From contig NZ_JAKZGR010000006.1 of the NCBI RefSeq assembly GCF_022549675.1, positions 124,001 to 188,000 on the forward strand: a DNA stretch of 64,000 bases, written 5' to 3'. The DNA is from Belliella kenyensis. Its GTDB lineage: Bacteria; Bacteroidota; Bacteroidia; Cytophagales; Cyclobacteriaceae. Both the position numbers and the translations under genes were made by a program. Shown here piece after piece: positions 45,126 through 53,610 of this stretch. The notes beneath the pieces were generated by a model, which made no database searches, was not told the DNA's origin, and was given only the letters and a program-made list of their open reading frames with translations. Each line of letters starts with the position of its first letter. The stretch's first letter is position 1.

Positions 45126-45264
45126 AAAAGACGTGTATCTATGATAATGTTATGTTTAACATGTTGTCTTTAAATTACTTGCATTGTCTCGACTAAAAAC
45201 AATACTTTCATAAAAATTACTTGAAGCTGAACAAGCATCTTTGGTTTTTCCTATTCGTATTCTA

Positions 45265-45550
45265 AGAAGCTACTATTTTAGTATTTGAACAAGTCATACT
45301 AGACTTAAATCAATCCATTGGGAAGTAGTGCCGTGTTGCTCAATGTTTCCTCTGCCGTATCCGTGTCCACCTTTTTCAAAAAGGTGGGGGTGACTGGTAT
45401 ATCATAAGCATTTAAAGCTTTGGCATAACGAATGGAGTTTTCTACTGGTACTACTTTATCATCCCAACTGTGAACCAGAAAAGCTGGGGGTGTATGCTGA
45501 TCTACCTGTAATTCATTACTATGAAAAAACTCCCATTCAGCATCACTCAT
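45265..45550 (-). pseudogene. Esterase C-terminal fragment broken by a palindrome
   Basis: Codes for the end of an acetyl-esterase/alpha-beta hydrolase: FHSNELQVDQHTPPAFLVHSWDDKVVPVENSIRYAKALNAYDIPVT, then a palindrome-like insertion (cccacctttttgaaaaaggtgg), and after it, in a shifted frame, GHGYGRGNIEQHGTTSQWIDL, the expected His-containing end. The N-terminal half with the nucleophile Ser is absent. So it is doubly broken: truncated and interrupted. Located behind the NCS1 permease operon. Confidence 0.72.
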
Positions 45551-45729
45551 ACAGATTCTTGTTCTTTTTTATTGAGCCACAAAGGAGCTGAAATAAACCA
45601 GACAACTGTTCCGATTAGCATCAGTGTTTTAGATGTAGAAGGATCGATTTGATTTGTGAATACCAAGAATGGAGGAACGATTGTGGTAATCAATCCAAGG
45701 ATGGAAGTAATAATGATGAGTCGTTTCAT
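45547..45729 (-). CDS. Small two-TM membrane protein
   Basis: A 60-residue hydrophobic protein with two predicted TM helices (about 5-25 and 36-53) and a basic end (WLNKKEQESV). It follows the NCS1 permease by 8 bp, so it is probably co-transcribed. No family recognised; a permease accessory subunit is possible but not shown. Confidence 0.6.
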   Translation of the reverse strand: MKRLIIITSILGLITTIVPPFLVFTNQIDPSTSKTLMLIGTVVWFISAPLWLNKKEQESV

Positions 45730-45737
45730 AATTTGAA

Positions 45738-47180
45738 TCAGTGGTTTAAGATGGGTTCTGATGTTAAGTTTACTTTTTGAGTTTTGAATACAATGGGTTT
45801 TTGAAACAACTTGCTAAAAATCAAATAAGCAATAACAGCCACAAACCATCCAGGCAAGCCCAAGAAGAAGATTTCAACATCAGCAAACAAATTGAGGACC
45901 AGGCAAAATCCTAAGGTGAGGATCCAAGTGAATGCAACAGCTGGATTCAGTTTTTTACCAGATTCAAGCGCATAATTTTTTACAAGTCCCCAACGTTCCA
46001 TAAAATACACATCTATAAAGATAACAGCTCCTACAGGCATCAAGATCAAGCCATACAATGCTACAAATTCCAAGAGCCTCATGACCAATGCCGGGAAACA
46101 GGCCGCAATAGTTGTGAAGAGGCCAACGAAGAGTGTGACTTTCCAAGTTTTCCAATTTGGATTGATGGATTGGATAGCAAGCCCTGCTCGATATAGTGTA
46201 GGGTTGGCAGTAGTCCAGCCTGCGATCACGACACACACTGCACCAGCTATACCCGCTGCTTCATAGGCAATAGGGCCGGGAGCAAATGTCAAGCTATTGT
46301 TTGACTCCAAGAGAAATAGTGAGTAAAGAATACCAGATGCTATCCATGCTATATAATGACCCAGAAAGACCCCTGAGGCTGTTGAAAATCCTGCAGTCCA
46401 TTTTTTTGCATACCTAAGGATAGACATGTCAGCCATGCCAATATGCATGGCCATATTGCAGAACCATGCGAAGAAAGTGATGTGCCAGAAAGTGAATTGA
46501 CTTTGTCCCTCTAACGGCACACCTGTCCAGATTGTGTTTTTGGCTACAGGCCAAAAGTCTGCTAGAGAATTGATGCCTAGCCTAGGTAGTACACCTACAG
46601 CCGCGGCGATAAAGACCATAATCATCCATGGTGCAGCTATATTGGCAAACTTAGAAACTTGCTCAAAGCCAAACATGGCGACCACTGTAGTGATCGCACC
46701 GATAGCAAATACTGTCAATATCCATCCAAGTGAGTTGGGTAGGATATCAGTAAGCGTTGGCATTTCTAGGTTGAAAGGGATGCCTACAGCAGTGGCTGAT
46801 ACGGCAATCATCGCACCTGCGAGGAAACAAAATAACCCTGCATTCACCAAGTTGTAAATCAAAGTAAACTTTGATCCGGCAATTTTCTCAAGTTGATAAT
46901 AAAGCGTGAGTCGTGTTTTGGCAGCAATTTTACCAGTAAAAAATGCCCAACTCAACACGGCCAATACATTACCGATAAGTAATCCTGTGACTAAGTCTAT
47001 GGCAGACGCACCATGTGCTACGAAAAGTGGTCCAAGAACAAACTCGGTACCAGCGGTGTGTTCTCCGGCATAAGTACCTATGAATTTTTTCCAACTTTTA
47101 AGTTTGCTTTCTGGAATGGGTTGACGCTCATATTCATTGATAGCATTCAGTTTTGCTACCAGACTTGTGCTTTTATTCAT
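45738..47180 (-). CDS. NCS1-family permease (rhamnose-cluster transporter)
   Basis: A 480-residue inner-membrane transporter of about 12 TM segments of the nucleobase-cation-symport-1 family, recognised by the N-terminal GTYAGEHTAGTEFVLGPLFVAHG region and the 12-helix layout (YRAGLAIQSINPNWKTWKVTL). NCS1 members normally carry purines, cytosine, hydantoin or allantoin. Location among rhamnose genes and the ACAGN element 53 bp upstream suggest rhamnose or rhamno-oligosaccharide-linked uptake (inference). The start at 47180 (MNKSTSL) is chosen over an in-frame ATG 30 bases upstream because the N-terminus is then typical and the operator spacing equals that of rhaEW. Confidence 0.85.
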   Translation of the reverse strand: MNKSTSLVAKLNAINEYERQPIPESKLKSWKKFIGTYAGEHTAGTEFVLGPLFVAHGASAIDLVTGLLIGNVLAVLSWAFFTGKIAAKTRLTLYYQLEKIAGSKFTLIYNLVNAGLFCFLAGAMIAVSATAVGIPFNLEMPTLTDILPNSLGWILTVFAIGAITTVVAMFGFEQVSKFANIAAPWMIMVFIAAAVGVLPRLGINSLADFWPVAKNTIWTGVPLEGQSQFTFWHITFFAWFCNMAMHIGMADMSILRYAKKWTAGFSTASGVFLGHYIAWIASGILYSLFLLESNNSLTFAPGPIAYEAAGIAGAVCVVIAGWTTANPTLYRAGLAIQSINPNWKTWKVTLFVGLFTTIAACFPALVMRLLEFVALYGLILMPVGAVIFIDVYFMERWGLVKNYALESGKKLNPAVAFTWILTLGFCLVLNLFADVEIFFLGLPGWFVAVIAYLIFSKLFQKPIVFKTQKVNLTSEPILNH

Positions 47181-47232
47181 GATGTATTTTGGGTTAAAAA
47201 GAAAGCACAAACTATCATGAATAACTCGGATA

Positions 47233-47252
47233 ACTGTCCTGTACTTTACTGT
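47233..47252 (-). promoter_or_regulatory. ACAGN-repeat operator, site 2 (NCS1 permease)
   Basis: On the minus strand: ACAGT AAAGT ACAGG ACAGT, its near edge 53 bp from the permease ATG, exactly as at rhaEW. Lies between the permease start and the gntR stop. Confidence 0.65.
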
Positions 47253-47258
47253 GAATGA

Positions 47259-48308
47259 TCAAATCGATCCCCGGTCGATGAAGTTGAACACATTTTTGAC
47301 CACTTCATGTTTGTGTTTTTTGATCATGTAGGCGGCAGTTTCACCCATCACTTTGAAGTTGGTAGACATCACAGTGATGCCGAGAAGTTCCTTGAGTGGG
47401 GTGTCATTGTAAGAGATCACCCCAATGTCTTCTCCCATTTGGAACTTTTGATCTCTGATTTGTTTGATTAGGCTTACGAGATCATTTTCTTCTATGGTAA
47501 TATATGCATCATTGACTTCTAGCTCCATTTCAGGATAGATAGTTGGTATGATTTCAAAATCAAAATTGTGGTTTGCACAGAATTTTTGAAATCCACACTT
47601 GATCTCTGAAGGGTAGGGGTAGAGCACTTTGTCAGGATAGACTAGTACAAGTTTGTCATATTTTTTCAACCTAGCGATTCCCTCTTTGAGAGCTTTATAA
47701 ATATCGCCTTTGAAATCTTGATAGATAGAAGCTACATCCTCACCAAGTTCTGGAATCACATTATCCATGATGACGAGTTTTTCAGAAGGAATTCTTTGCA
47801 ATGCTTCTGTGACTTGATCATTGATATTGAGGTGTCGGAGCTTGTCATCTTTGAAGTGAGGCATGACTACATAGAAATCGTACGCTCCCATGTTTTCTTC
47901 CAAGATGCTTAGCATAATCTTGGCATCACAGTGATAGAGATGAAGGTCTACTTTGGCAGTCGTACCGAGGCTTTCCAAAAAAGAATTGTAGATGCGCAGT
48001 TTGTAATTGCTCAGCTTATTGAGTAGAAATAATACTTTCAATTTTGATTGGGATACGTTTCGTGCAACATAGTAGCCTTTGCCTTTGACAGAGAGAATGA
48101 TTTTCTGTTTCTTAAGTTGATTATAGGCTTTCTCTACCGTATCTCTGGATAGGTAAAATTTTTCACTGACTTCATTGATCGAAGGTATTTTTTCTCCCAC
48201 AGTGAGGTAGCCTCTTTCGATATTTTCGATGAGGCATTGTACAAGTTGCTGGTACTTTGGAATTCTGGAATCGTTCTCGATTCGGATGATATTATCAAAT
48301 GTGATCAT
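47259..48308 (-). CDS. GntR-family regulator of rhamnose genes
   Basis: A 349-residue transcription factor. The N-terminal GntR winged helix (about 10-80: GEKIPSINEVSEKFYLSRDTVEKAYNQLKKQKI) is joined to a LacI/periplasmic-binding-like sugar-sensor domain (about 90-345). This domain combination is common among Bacteroidota sugar regulators. It lies inside the rhamnose cluster, so its inducer is probably rhamnose or a catabolic intermediate and its sites the four ACAGN elements. A site 228 bp upstream of its own start suggests autoregulation. Confidence 0.88.
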   Translation of the reverse strand: MITFDNIIRIENDSRIPKYQQLVQCLIENIERGYLTVGEKIPSINEVSEKFYLSRDTVEKAYNQLKKQKIILSVKGKGYYVARNVSQSKLKVLFLLNKLSNYKLRIYNSFLESLGTTAKVDLHLYHCDAKIMLSILEENMGAYDFYVVMPHFKDDKLRHLNINDQVTEALQRIPSEKLVIMDNVIPELGEDVASIYQDFKGDIYKALKEGIARLKKYDKLVLVYPDKVLYPYPSEIKCGFQKFCANHNFDFEIIPTIYPEMELEVNDAYITIEENDLVSLIKQIRDQKFQMGEDIGVISYNDTPLKELLGITVMSTNFKVMGETAAYMIKKHKHEVVKNVFNFIDRGSI

Positions 48309-48535
48309 GTTGGGTTTATTACTTGGTGTTGTGCAATCGATTGTAATTTATGTTAAAAAATCCTCAATAGAAAGAATTTGACCAATCGAAAGAGATGTTG
48401 TAGTGCTGTATTAGCTTATTAAATTCTAATGGAATTCAACAAGCAAAATTATGTTTTGATTAATACTGTTTTTAAATCGCTTGCCTAGCAATTTAGTAAA
48501 TACATTGAGGTTTGACAGAGATTTTGACCTGTTTG

Positions 48536-48555
48536 ACTGTCCTGTGCTTTCCTGT
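48536..48555 (-). promoter_or_regulatory. ACAGN-repeat operator, site 3 (gntR)
   Basis: On the minus strand: ACAGG AAAGC ACAGG ACAGT. Located between the GH106 stop and the gntR start, 228 bp from the gntR ATG. The 48309-48581 gap holds nothing else recognised. Confidence 0.6.
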
Positions 48556-48581
48556 GTGAGTTTGAAGGAGTAAAATTGAAT

Positions 48582-51401
48582 TTATTTCAAATACTCGCTA
48601 ATCATTAACTTGCCCGAAAGTCCAGATGGCATGGTTTGCCAGTCAGAAGCATCAAAAGGCTTGTAATCAATATTTACGAAATTGATTTCATGGTAATTTC
48701 TCCAGCTAATCTTGTTTTTATCCAAGTACCTTATTCGGTTTGCCATGAGGTTTGCAACTTCAATTTTGATTTCATTATCACCCTCCTTAAGGAATTCGGT
48801 GATATCTAAAATATACGGAAGACTCCATACTTGCCCTGCATATTGCCCATTGAGCCAGACTTTGGCACTTTCATGGATTTTAGAAAAGTTGAGTTTATAT
48901 ACCTTCAATGAATCTACTTCAAAAGCAAAAGTGCCAGTATAGGTACCTTTTCCTGAATAGTCACCGGCCTCAGTATCTTCATGATCTGTCCAAGTAGTCA
49001 ATTGCTCATGATGTTGATCTTTTGGCGTGCTAGGACCGCCATTGTTGTCAAAGGTGATTATCCAATCAGCTTTGAGTTCAGTAATGACACTTGGGCTGTC
49101 AAAATATGTCCAGAGAGGTAGATTTGCAGTCGGTTGGTTAGTAGTTCTTACTATCAGTGATTCTCCAGGTTCCAAGTGTAATTTTACGCTTAGGTAATTT
49201 CCTTTTGTTTTTGATTTTGCTTTTCCAATCTTACCATCGATTGGATTCATGATCACAGCGTCTTTGGCATTGGTCAAAAAATCAACAGATTGACTTACTG
49301 TCTTAGCACTATGGTTGACAAGGAAATAGTATTTATCCTCACCTATTTTTCTTTTGATAAATTTCAAGCCTGAGTTGCTGATTCCTTCAGGAAGTATTTC
49401 TTCAGCTGCGAGGGCAGGTGCAAAGCTTGGAGCTAAGATTAATTTACCTTTGCCCCAACGAACTTGGCTGTGCTTATCAAGTCCAGTTTTCTTCCATAAG
49501 CTAGCCAATCTCTCTCTGTTTTCTTGCACATCTTGATAGCCAGGGATATCATGAGGCTTAGCCTGAAAGATGACTTTGGCACCATTATGGGCTAATTCAA
49601 GTATGTGTTCTAAAGTGGCGATTGGCATGAAATCAACCTTAGGAATAAGAAGTGCTTTGGCAGAGTTTGAGTTGGGATGTGGCTTGATTTGGCCTTTTTC
49701 CACTTCAGCCGAGCCTATCATTTTGTCTGAAATAAAATCTACTGAGTACCCTGATTCGATTAGTTTCTTGGATTGCTTGTAAAATTCAGTAGGATGAAGC
49801 CATTCATCTACGTGGTGCACGGTGATCAGTTCCATTGTCCCTTTGGGATTAGCCCAAACATCATATATCGGCCAATAAACCAATAGCTCATTGTCTGCCT
49901 GTCCGGCTTGCAGCACTGACTGTGTTCTGGTGATGTACTTGTTGAATGCGGGAAGATGATCCCACAAGCTGTTGTGCTGTGTGAGGTTGAGGGACGCATA
50001 AAACATCCAACCAGGGAAAGGCACATCTTGAGGACTGTAAGTAATTCCATGGTAGAATACATGATTGACTCCTGCCAAAAATGTTTGGTCTAGCTCTGGT
50101 TTCATTTGAGAAAATGAAGACTTGAAGTGCTCACCGAGCCAAGTGAAAGTTTCGCACGATACCAGGTTTTTTCCTGTAAGATGAGCCGCAGATGAGGCGA
50201 ATTTCAGCATGATGGGGTCAGGGTCTACATTGCGGACGTCTGCACTATCTCTGCGTAAGCCTGGAATGGGAAAAAAACTTGACCCGAATGTCTCACATTC
50301 TGGAATATCCACGGCACCGTAGATGTCAAGCAGATTTCCGGGTGATCCATGAGCCTGGTTTTTGGTTTTTTTGCCTTTTGATTTTGCCCATTCACTCCAG
50401 TTTTCTGTGAAATTTTCAATCAAAAGCTCACTTAAAGTTTCTCTATAGTCTGATTTGACTCTAACAGATGCATCATCGCCATTATCAGAAATCAACTCAG
50501 GGAGCATAAACTTCAAATCATATCCTCTTCTTTCTTCAAATTCATCTAAAAAGTCCGCTGTGAAATCAGCACCATAAACTTCAAAGCTGTCATTGTAAAA
50601 AGCCCTGATATCAGGATAGTTAAGATCAAAAGCTTTGTCAAATGATTCGAGGTAATTATTGACAGCTGTGCGGAAAAAATGATCTAAGGTAAAACCTTCA
50701 CCCCCTGGTGCAGCTCTTTTCACTTTCTGACCTGTTTTGGCAAAATACATTGCCTGAACCTGTAGTAGGTCTGCTGGAATATTGCTTAACTTAAAGTCCT
50801 CAAGAAGGTCATAGATTTCCCTTCTCTCGCCATTTCTGAAGATACCAATCAAATGAATTAAGATGCCATCTGGTTCATTTTCGTTGCTTTTTTTTTGTTT
50901 GATCTCTAAGGTGTTTTGACCTTTTTCGATGATATAATCCTGAATGATCATTTTAGAAGCGGCATGTTCCATCTTGACTTGAGGACCGCCAAATGGCCAG
51001 CCTGTACCCAAAGTTAAGTCTATGCCCATGTCTAGGCGATGTGCTTTGGATACGGTGTGATTCAATGCTGCTATCCATGGCTTAGATAAAAAGTCCAAGT
51101 ACCTATCTTCATATCCCTTTGCTCCGTATATCGGTGCTATCTCTAGACCACCGATTCCTACTCTTGCATATTCTTCTAATAAAAAATCTATATTTTGCTT
51201 ATCCACAGCACTTCCCATCCACCACCACCTAGCCCATGGCTTGTGTTCTTTGCTGACTTCTGGCCATTGAGATGCTGGAATATTATACGATTCCAAATTT
51301 GATTCCAAGCCATATTGATCCGAGGAATCACACGCTAGAATCAATGTGATTGACAGGGACAAATGGAAGAATTTGAAGAGGTAAAGGTGATGGGGTTTCA
51401 T
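48582..51401 (-). CDS. GH106 alpha-L-rhamnosidase lipoprotein
   Basis: About 939 residues from MKPHHLYL, with a lipoprotein leader ending ILACDSS. The large N-terminal barrel begins PWARWWWMGSAVDKQNIDFLLEEYARVGIGGLEIAPIYG with TLGTGWPFGG, the signature of GH106 (rhamnogalacturonan-directed alpha-L-rhamnosidase). The C-terminus has a galactose-binding-like beta-sandwich (KVWLNGQYAGQVWSLPY). Probably removes terminal rhamnose from rhamnogalacturonan fragments. Follows rhaM by about 48 bp. Confidence 0.85.
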   Translation of the reverse strand: MKPHHLYLFKFFHLSLSITLILACDSSDQYGLESNLESYNIPASQWPEVSKEHKPWARWWWMGSAVDKQNIDFLLEEYARVGIGGLEIAPIYGAKGYEDRYLDFLSKPWIAALNHTVSKAHRLDMGIDLTLGTGWPFGGPQVKMEHAASKMIIQDYIIEKGQNTLEIKQKKSNENEPDGILIHLIGIFRNGERREIYDLLEDFKLSNIPADLLQVQAMYFAKTGQKVKRAAPGGEGFTLDHFFRTAVNNYLESFDKAFDLNYPDIRAFYNDSFEVYGADFTADFLDEFEERRGYDLKFMLPELISDNGDDASVRVKSDYRETLSELLIENFTENWSEWAKSKGKKTKNQAHGSPGNLLDIYGAVDIPECETFGSSFFPIPGLRRDSADVRNVDPDPIMLKFASSAAHLTGKNLVSCETFTWLGEHFKSSFSQMKPELDQTFLAGVNHVFYHGITYSPQDVPFPGWMFYASLNLTQHNSLWDHLPAFNKYITRTQSVLQAGQADNELLVYWPIYDVWANPKGTMELITVHHVDEWLHPTEFYKQSKKLIESGYSVDFISDKMIGSAEVEKGQIKPHPNSNSAKALLIPKVDFMPIATLEHILELAHNGAKVIFQAKPHDIPGYQDVQENRERLASLWKKTGLDKHSQVRWGKGKLILAPSFAPALAAEEILPEGISNSGLKFIKRKIGEDKYYFLVNHSAKTVSQSVDFLTNAKDAVIMNPIDGKIGKAKSKTKGNYLSVKLHLEPGESLIVRTTNQPTANLPLWTYFDSPSVITELKADWIITFDNNGGPSTPKDQHHEQLTTWTDHEDTEAGDYSGKGTYTGTFAFEVDSLKVYKLNFSKIHESAKVWLNGQYAGQVWSLPYILDITEFLKEGDNEIKIEVANLMANRIRYLDKNKISWRNYHEINFVNIDYKPFDASDWQTMPSGLSGKLMISEYLK

Positions 51402-51448
51402 TGTTAGTCGACTTGGGCTTTGATACATTTGTAAAGCAGCATAGCTTA

Positions 51449-51763
51449 TTACAGTTCAAAAACCTTCTCCAAAGGAATCGATACTGGTGAATTGTCCTCG
51501 TTGGTATCCATGATGTCAGCCATATAAGACCACCATTTCTGCACGATTTCCTCCTGACCCAGCTCTTGAGAGCCATTTTCTCCTGTGACTTCTTGAATGG
51601 CAAATAGGGTAGAGGTCTCTCTATCTAGAAAAATACTGTAGGAAACTACCCCAGCATTTTTGAGTAATGATTTCAATTCTGGCCAGATTTCATCATGTCT
51701 TTTTTGATATTCTTGTTCAGCTCCAGGCTTAATTTTCATTCGGAATGCAATTTGTCTTGTCAT
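51449..51763 (-). CDS. rhaM: L-rhamnose mutarotase
   Basis: A 104-residue dimeric alpha/beta ferredoxin-like protein interconverting the anomers of L-rhamnose. Hallmarks are the start RQIAFRMKIKPGAEQEYQKRHDEIWPEL, YSIFLDRETSTLFA, and VVQKWWSYMADIMDTNEDNSP near the end. Full family length. Sits between GH43 and GH106 on the minus strand and feeds the isomerase with the right anomer. Confidence 0.95.
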   Translation of the reverse strand: MTRQIAFRMKIKPGAEQEYQKRHDEIWPELKSLLKNAGVVSYSIFLDRETSTLFAIQEVTGENGSQELGQEEIVQKWWSYMADIMDTNEDNSPVSIPLEKVFEL

Positions 51764-51949
51764 AGGTCAAACTCATGTCTTTTTAAATGTCCCTCTTGTT
51801 TTTTGTACTTTGGCACTTGTAAAATTTCTCACTTCCCTCCTCAAATTTAAGTGACAAGGCCTTGGGGTTAAAGCAGCAAGGGTGACCTTATTAATCACCC
51901 TCTTGTCTTTTGACTCAAGCTTCTAAGAAAGTGTGTATTGAATTTACAT

Positions 51950-52115
51950 GGTACTGAGTTCATTGTACTTGGTTCATTGTACTTTGTACTTAGTATTTAC
52001 TCTCCTCCTTTGTATCTTAACTCTTGTATCTTGACTCTTGGCTCTTGTATCTAATTTCTAATCTCTAATCTCTCGCTTCTCTTCTCTACGCCTTTATTTT
52101 TACTGTTTTTAGATT
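51950..52115. repeat. Low-complexity pyrimidine-rich intergenic block
   Basis: In the gene-free region 51764-52122, tandemly degenerate tctta/cttgtatct/gtactt words run from about 51960, with ctctaatctc-type slippage. It is the complement-biased partner of the purine-rich blocks at 6.5-7.1 and 59.85-60.1 kb. No ORF. Confidence 0.65.
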
Positions 52116-52122
52116 CTACTCT

Positions 52123-53079
52123 CTATTTTTTTTCAAATTCCTCCTTCAATTTTTCCAACTCAGAACTTGATATTTTGAATACAGTTCCATGTCTAGTTCC
52201 TTTTGGAAAACTGATTTGGTCAGAAATATCTGTCCAGTTTTCCAAATCTGAGGACATGACAGCCCCCATACTTTTCTCTATGTACTTGTCAAAATATACG
52301 ATCCATTGATCACCGATCTTAGCTACTGTAGGGCCTTCTGCCCAGTAGTCTCCTGTGATAGGTTGAGATGCTTTTCCATAGCCCGAGCTAAGCTTATTAC
52401 TTTTCGTGATTCGGATATTTTTTTGGGCAGGCTCTCTGGTTTCATCTTTGACGAACATGATGTATTCTTTGCCTTCCTTGATGATGGTCCCATCGATCAC
52501 ATTGAATCCTGGCTCATAAAGCAATGCAGTTGGGCTGAAGTTTTCAAAGTCTTTGGTCGTGGTGTAATATTTTCTATGATTGTAGCCACTTTCTTCTTTG
52601 GATTGGGTTTCAGGGTACAATCCATCAATAGTTGTGGACCAAAAGATCATATAGATGTCATCTTTCTCGTCGTAAAAGATCTCCGGAGCCCAGGTGTTTC
52701 TTGCATCTTCTTCATGAGCCATCACGGGGATAGTTCGCTGCTCGCTCCAATTGATCAAGTCTGCAGAGGTGGCATAGCCGAGACTTTTTTCTGTCCAGCT
52801 GACTGTCCATACCATGTGATAGTTTCCATCTCCACCTTTTATGATACATGGGTCTCTCATGAGTTTATCTCCTCCCGCTGTAGGGGCGAGTAATGACTTC
52901 CCATCATTCAAAGTCTTCCAAGTCAAGCCGTTCATGCTATACGCCAAGTGCAAGCCATCTTCTCCATTGCCTATGAAGTATGAGAACATGTACACTTTAG
53001 GTTCTTCTGTTACTATGCGGGCACTACATAATATGATTATGGCGCAAATGCTAAGGCTGAATAATGATAGGTACTTCAT
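52123..53079 (-). CDS. GH43-like glycoside hydrolase
   Basis: A 318-residue exported protein (signal peptide, cleavage about residue 20). The five-bladed propeller has the GH43 active-site order: an Asp in RDPCIIKGGDGNYHMVWT (about 75), an Asp/Glu in RNTWAPEIFYDEKDD (about 127-135), and an acid in DYWAEGPTVAKIG (about 245). Such enzymes release arabinose, galactose or xylose from pectin side chains. Probably the first gene of the GH43-rhaM-GH106 group; an ACAGN element lies 80 bp upstream. Confidence 0.82.
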   Translation of the reverse strand: MKYLSLFSLSICAIIILCSARIVTEEPKVYMFSYFIGNGEDGLHLAYSMNGLTWKTLNDGKSLLAPTAGGDKLMRDPCIIKGGDGNYHMVWTVSWTEKSLGYATSADLINWSEQRTIPVMAHEEDARNTWAPEIFYDEKDDIYMIFWSTTIDGLYPETQSKEESGYNHRKYYTTTKDFENFSPTALLYEPGFNVIDGTIIKEGKEYIMFVKDETREPAQKNIRITKSNKLSSGYGKASQPITGDYWAEGPTVAKIGDQWIVYFDKYIEKSMGAVMSSDLENWTDISDQISFPKGTRHGTVFKISSSELEKLKEEFEKK

Positions 53080-53158
53080 TTCGGGGATTGTTTGAGGACA
53101 TAAGGATAGGTCAATAATTTGAATTGGGCAAATTTGGTCTTTGAGAAAAGCTATTGCT

Positions 53159-53178
53159 ACAGGATAGTACAGGGTGGG
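53159..53178 (+). promoter_or_regulatory. ACAGN-repeat operator, site 4 (GH43)
   Basis: On the plus strand: ACAGG ATAGT ACAGG GTGGG; best conserved in the first 15 bases. Orientation relative to its gene is opposite to sites 1-3. Located 80 bp upstream of the GH43 start codon. Confidence 0.5.
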
Positions 53179-53400
53179 GTCTAAGTCAATTGGAACTAAC
53201 CAGTAAAGCTATTGATGTCTTTACATCACAACAGTATGCCTATCCTTTGCTGCTTAGAACCCATTTTTGACATCATTAAATGAAATGAGTTGGATGCGAA
53301 ATGATTTTTATAGAGCCTTTGACTTACAGTTGGGAAATTTTCTTTCGGGTAGGTACAGGATAGGATACTCCTGTCAAGAGACTAATTTCGATAAAAATAT

Positions 53401-53552
53401 AATATGGATATACGGAACTTTGCCAATAACCTTACAAAATTCCGATTTATCTAACTTCCGATATAAATTGATATTGGATACTTATGGATATTGACTATTA
53501 AGAACCGGTTGAGCCAATGAATTGAAGTTGCTGGCAAAAAGCTTATAATCAG
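53401..53552. repeat. Dispersed 153-bp repeat, copy 2
   Basis: Reverse complement of the element at 34675-34827. It ends 58 bp before the GH105 start and might supply part of its promoter region. A 75-codon ORF over it is not conserved in the other copy, so coding is unlikely. Apart from this and site 4, 53080-53610 holds nothing recognised. Confidence 0.75.
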
Positions 53553-53610
53553 AAAATATAATTATTGAAACTTATAGAATTCATCATTTAAACCCATTAA
53601 TAGATCCCCA

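Noticed and set aside
53267-53494. 75-codon ORF in front of GH105
   Set aside because: It spans part of the dispersed repeat and is not open in the other copy; no start context or family match.
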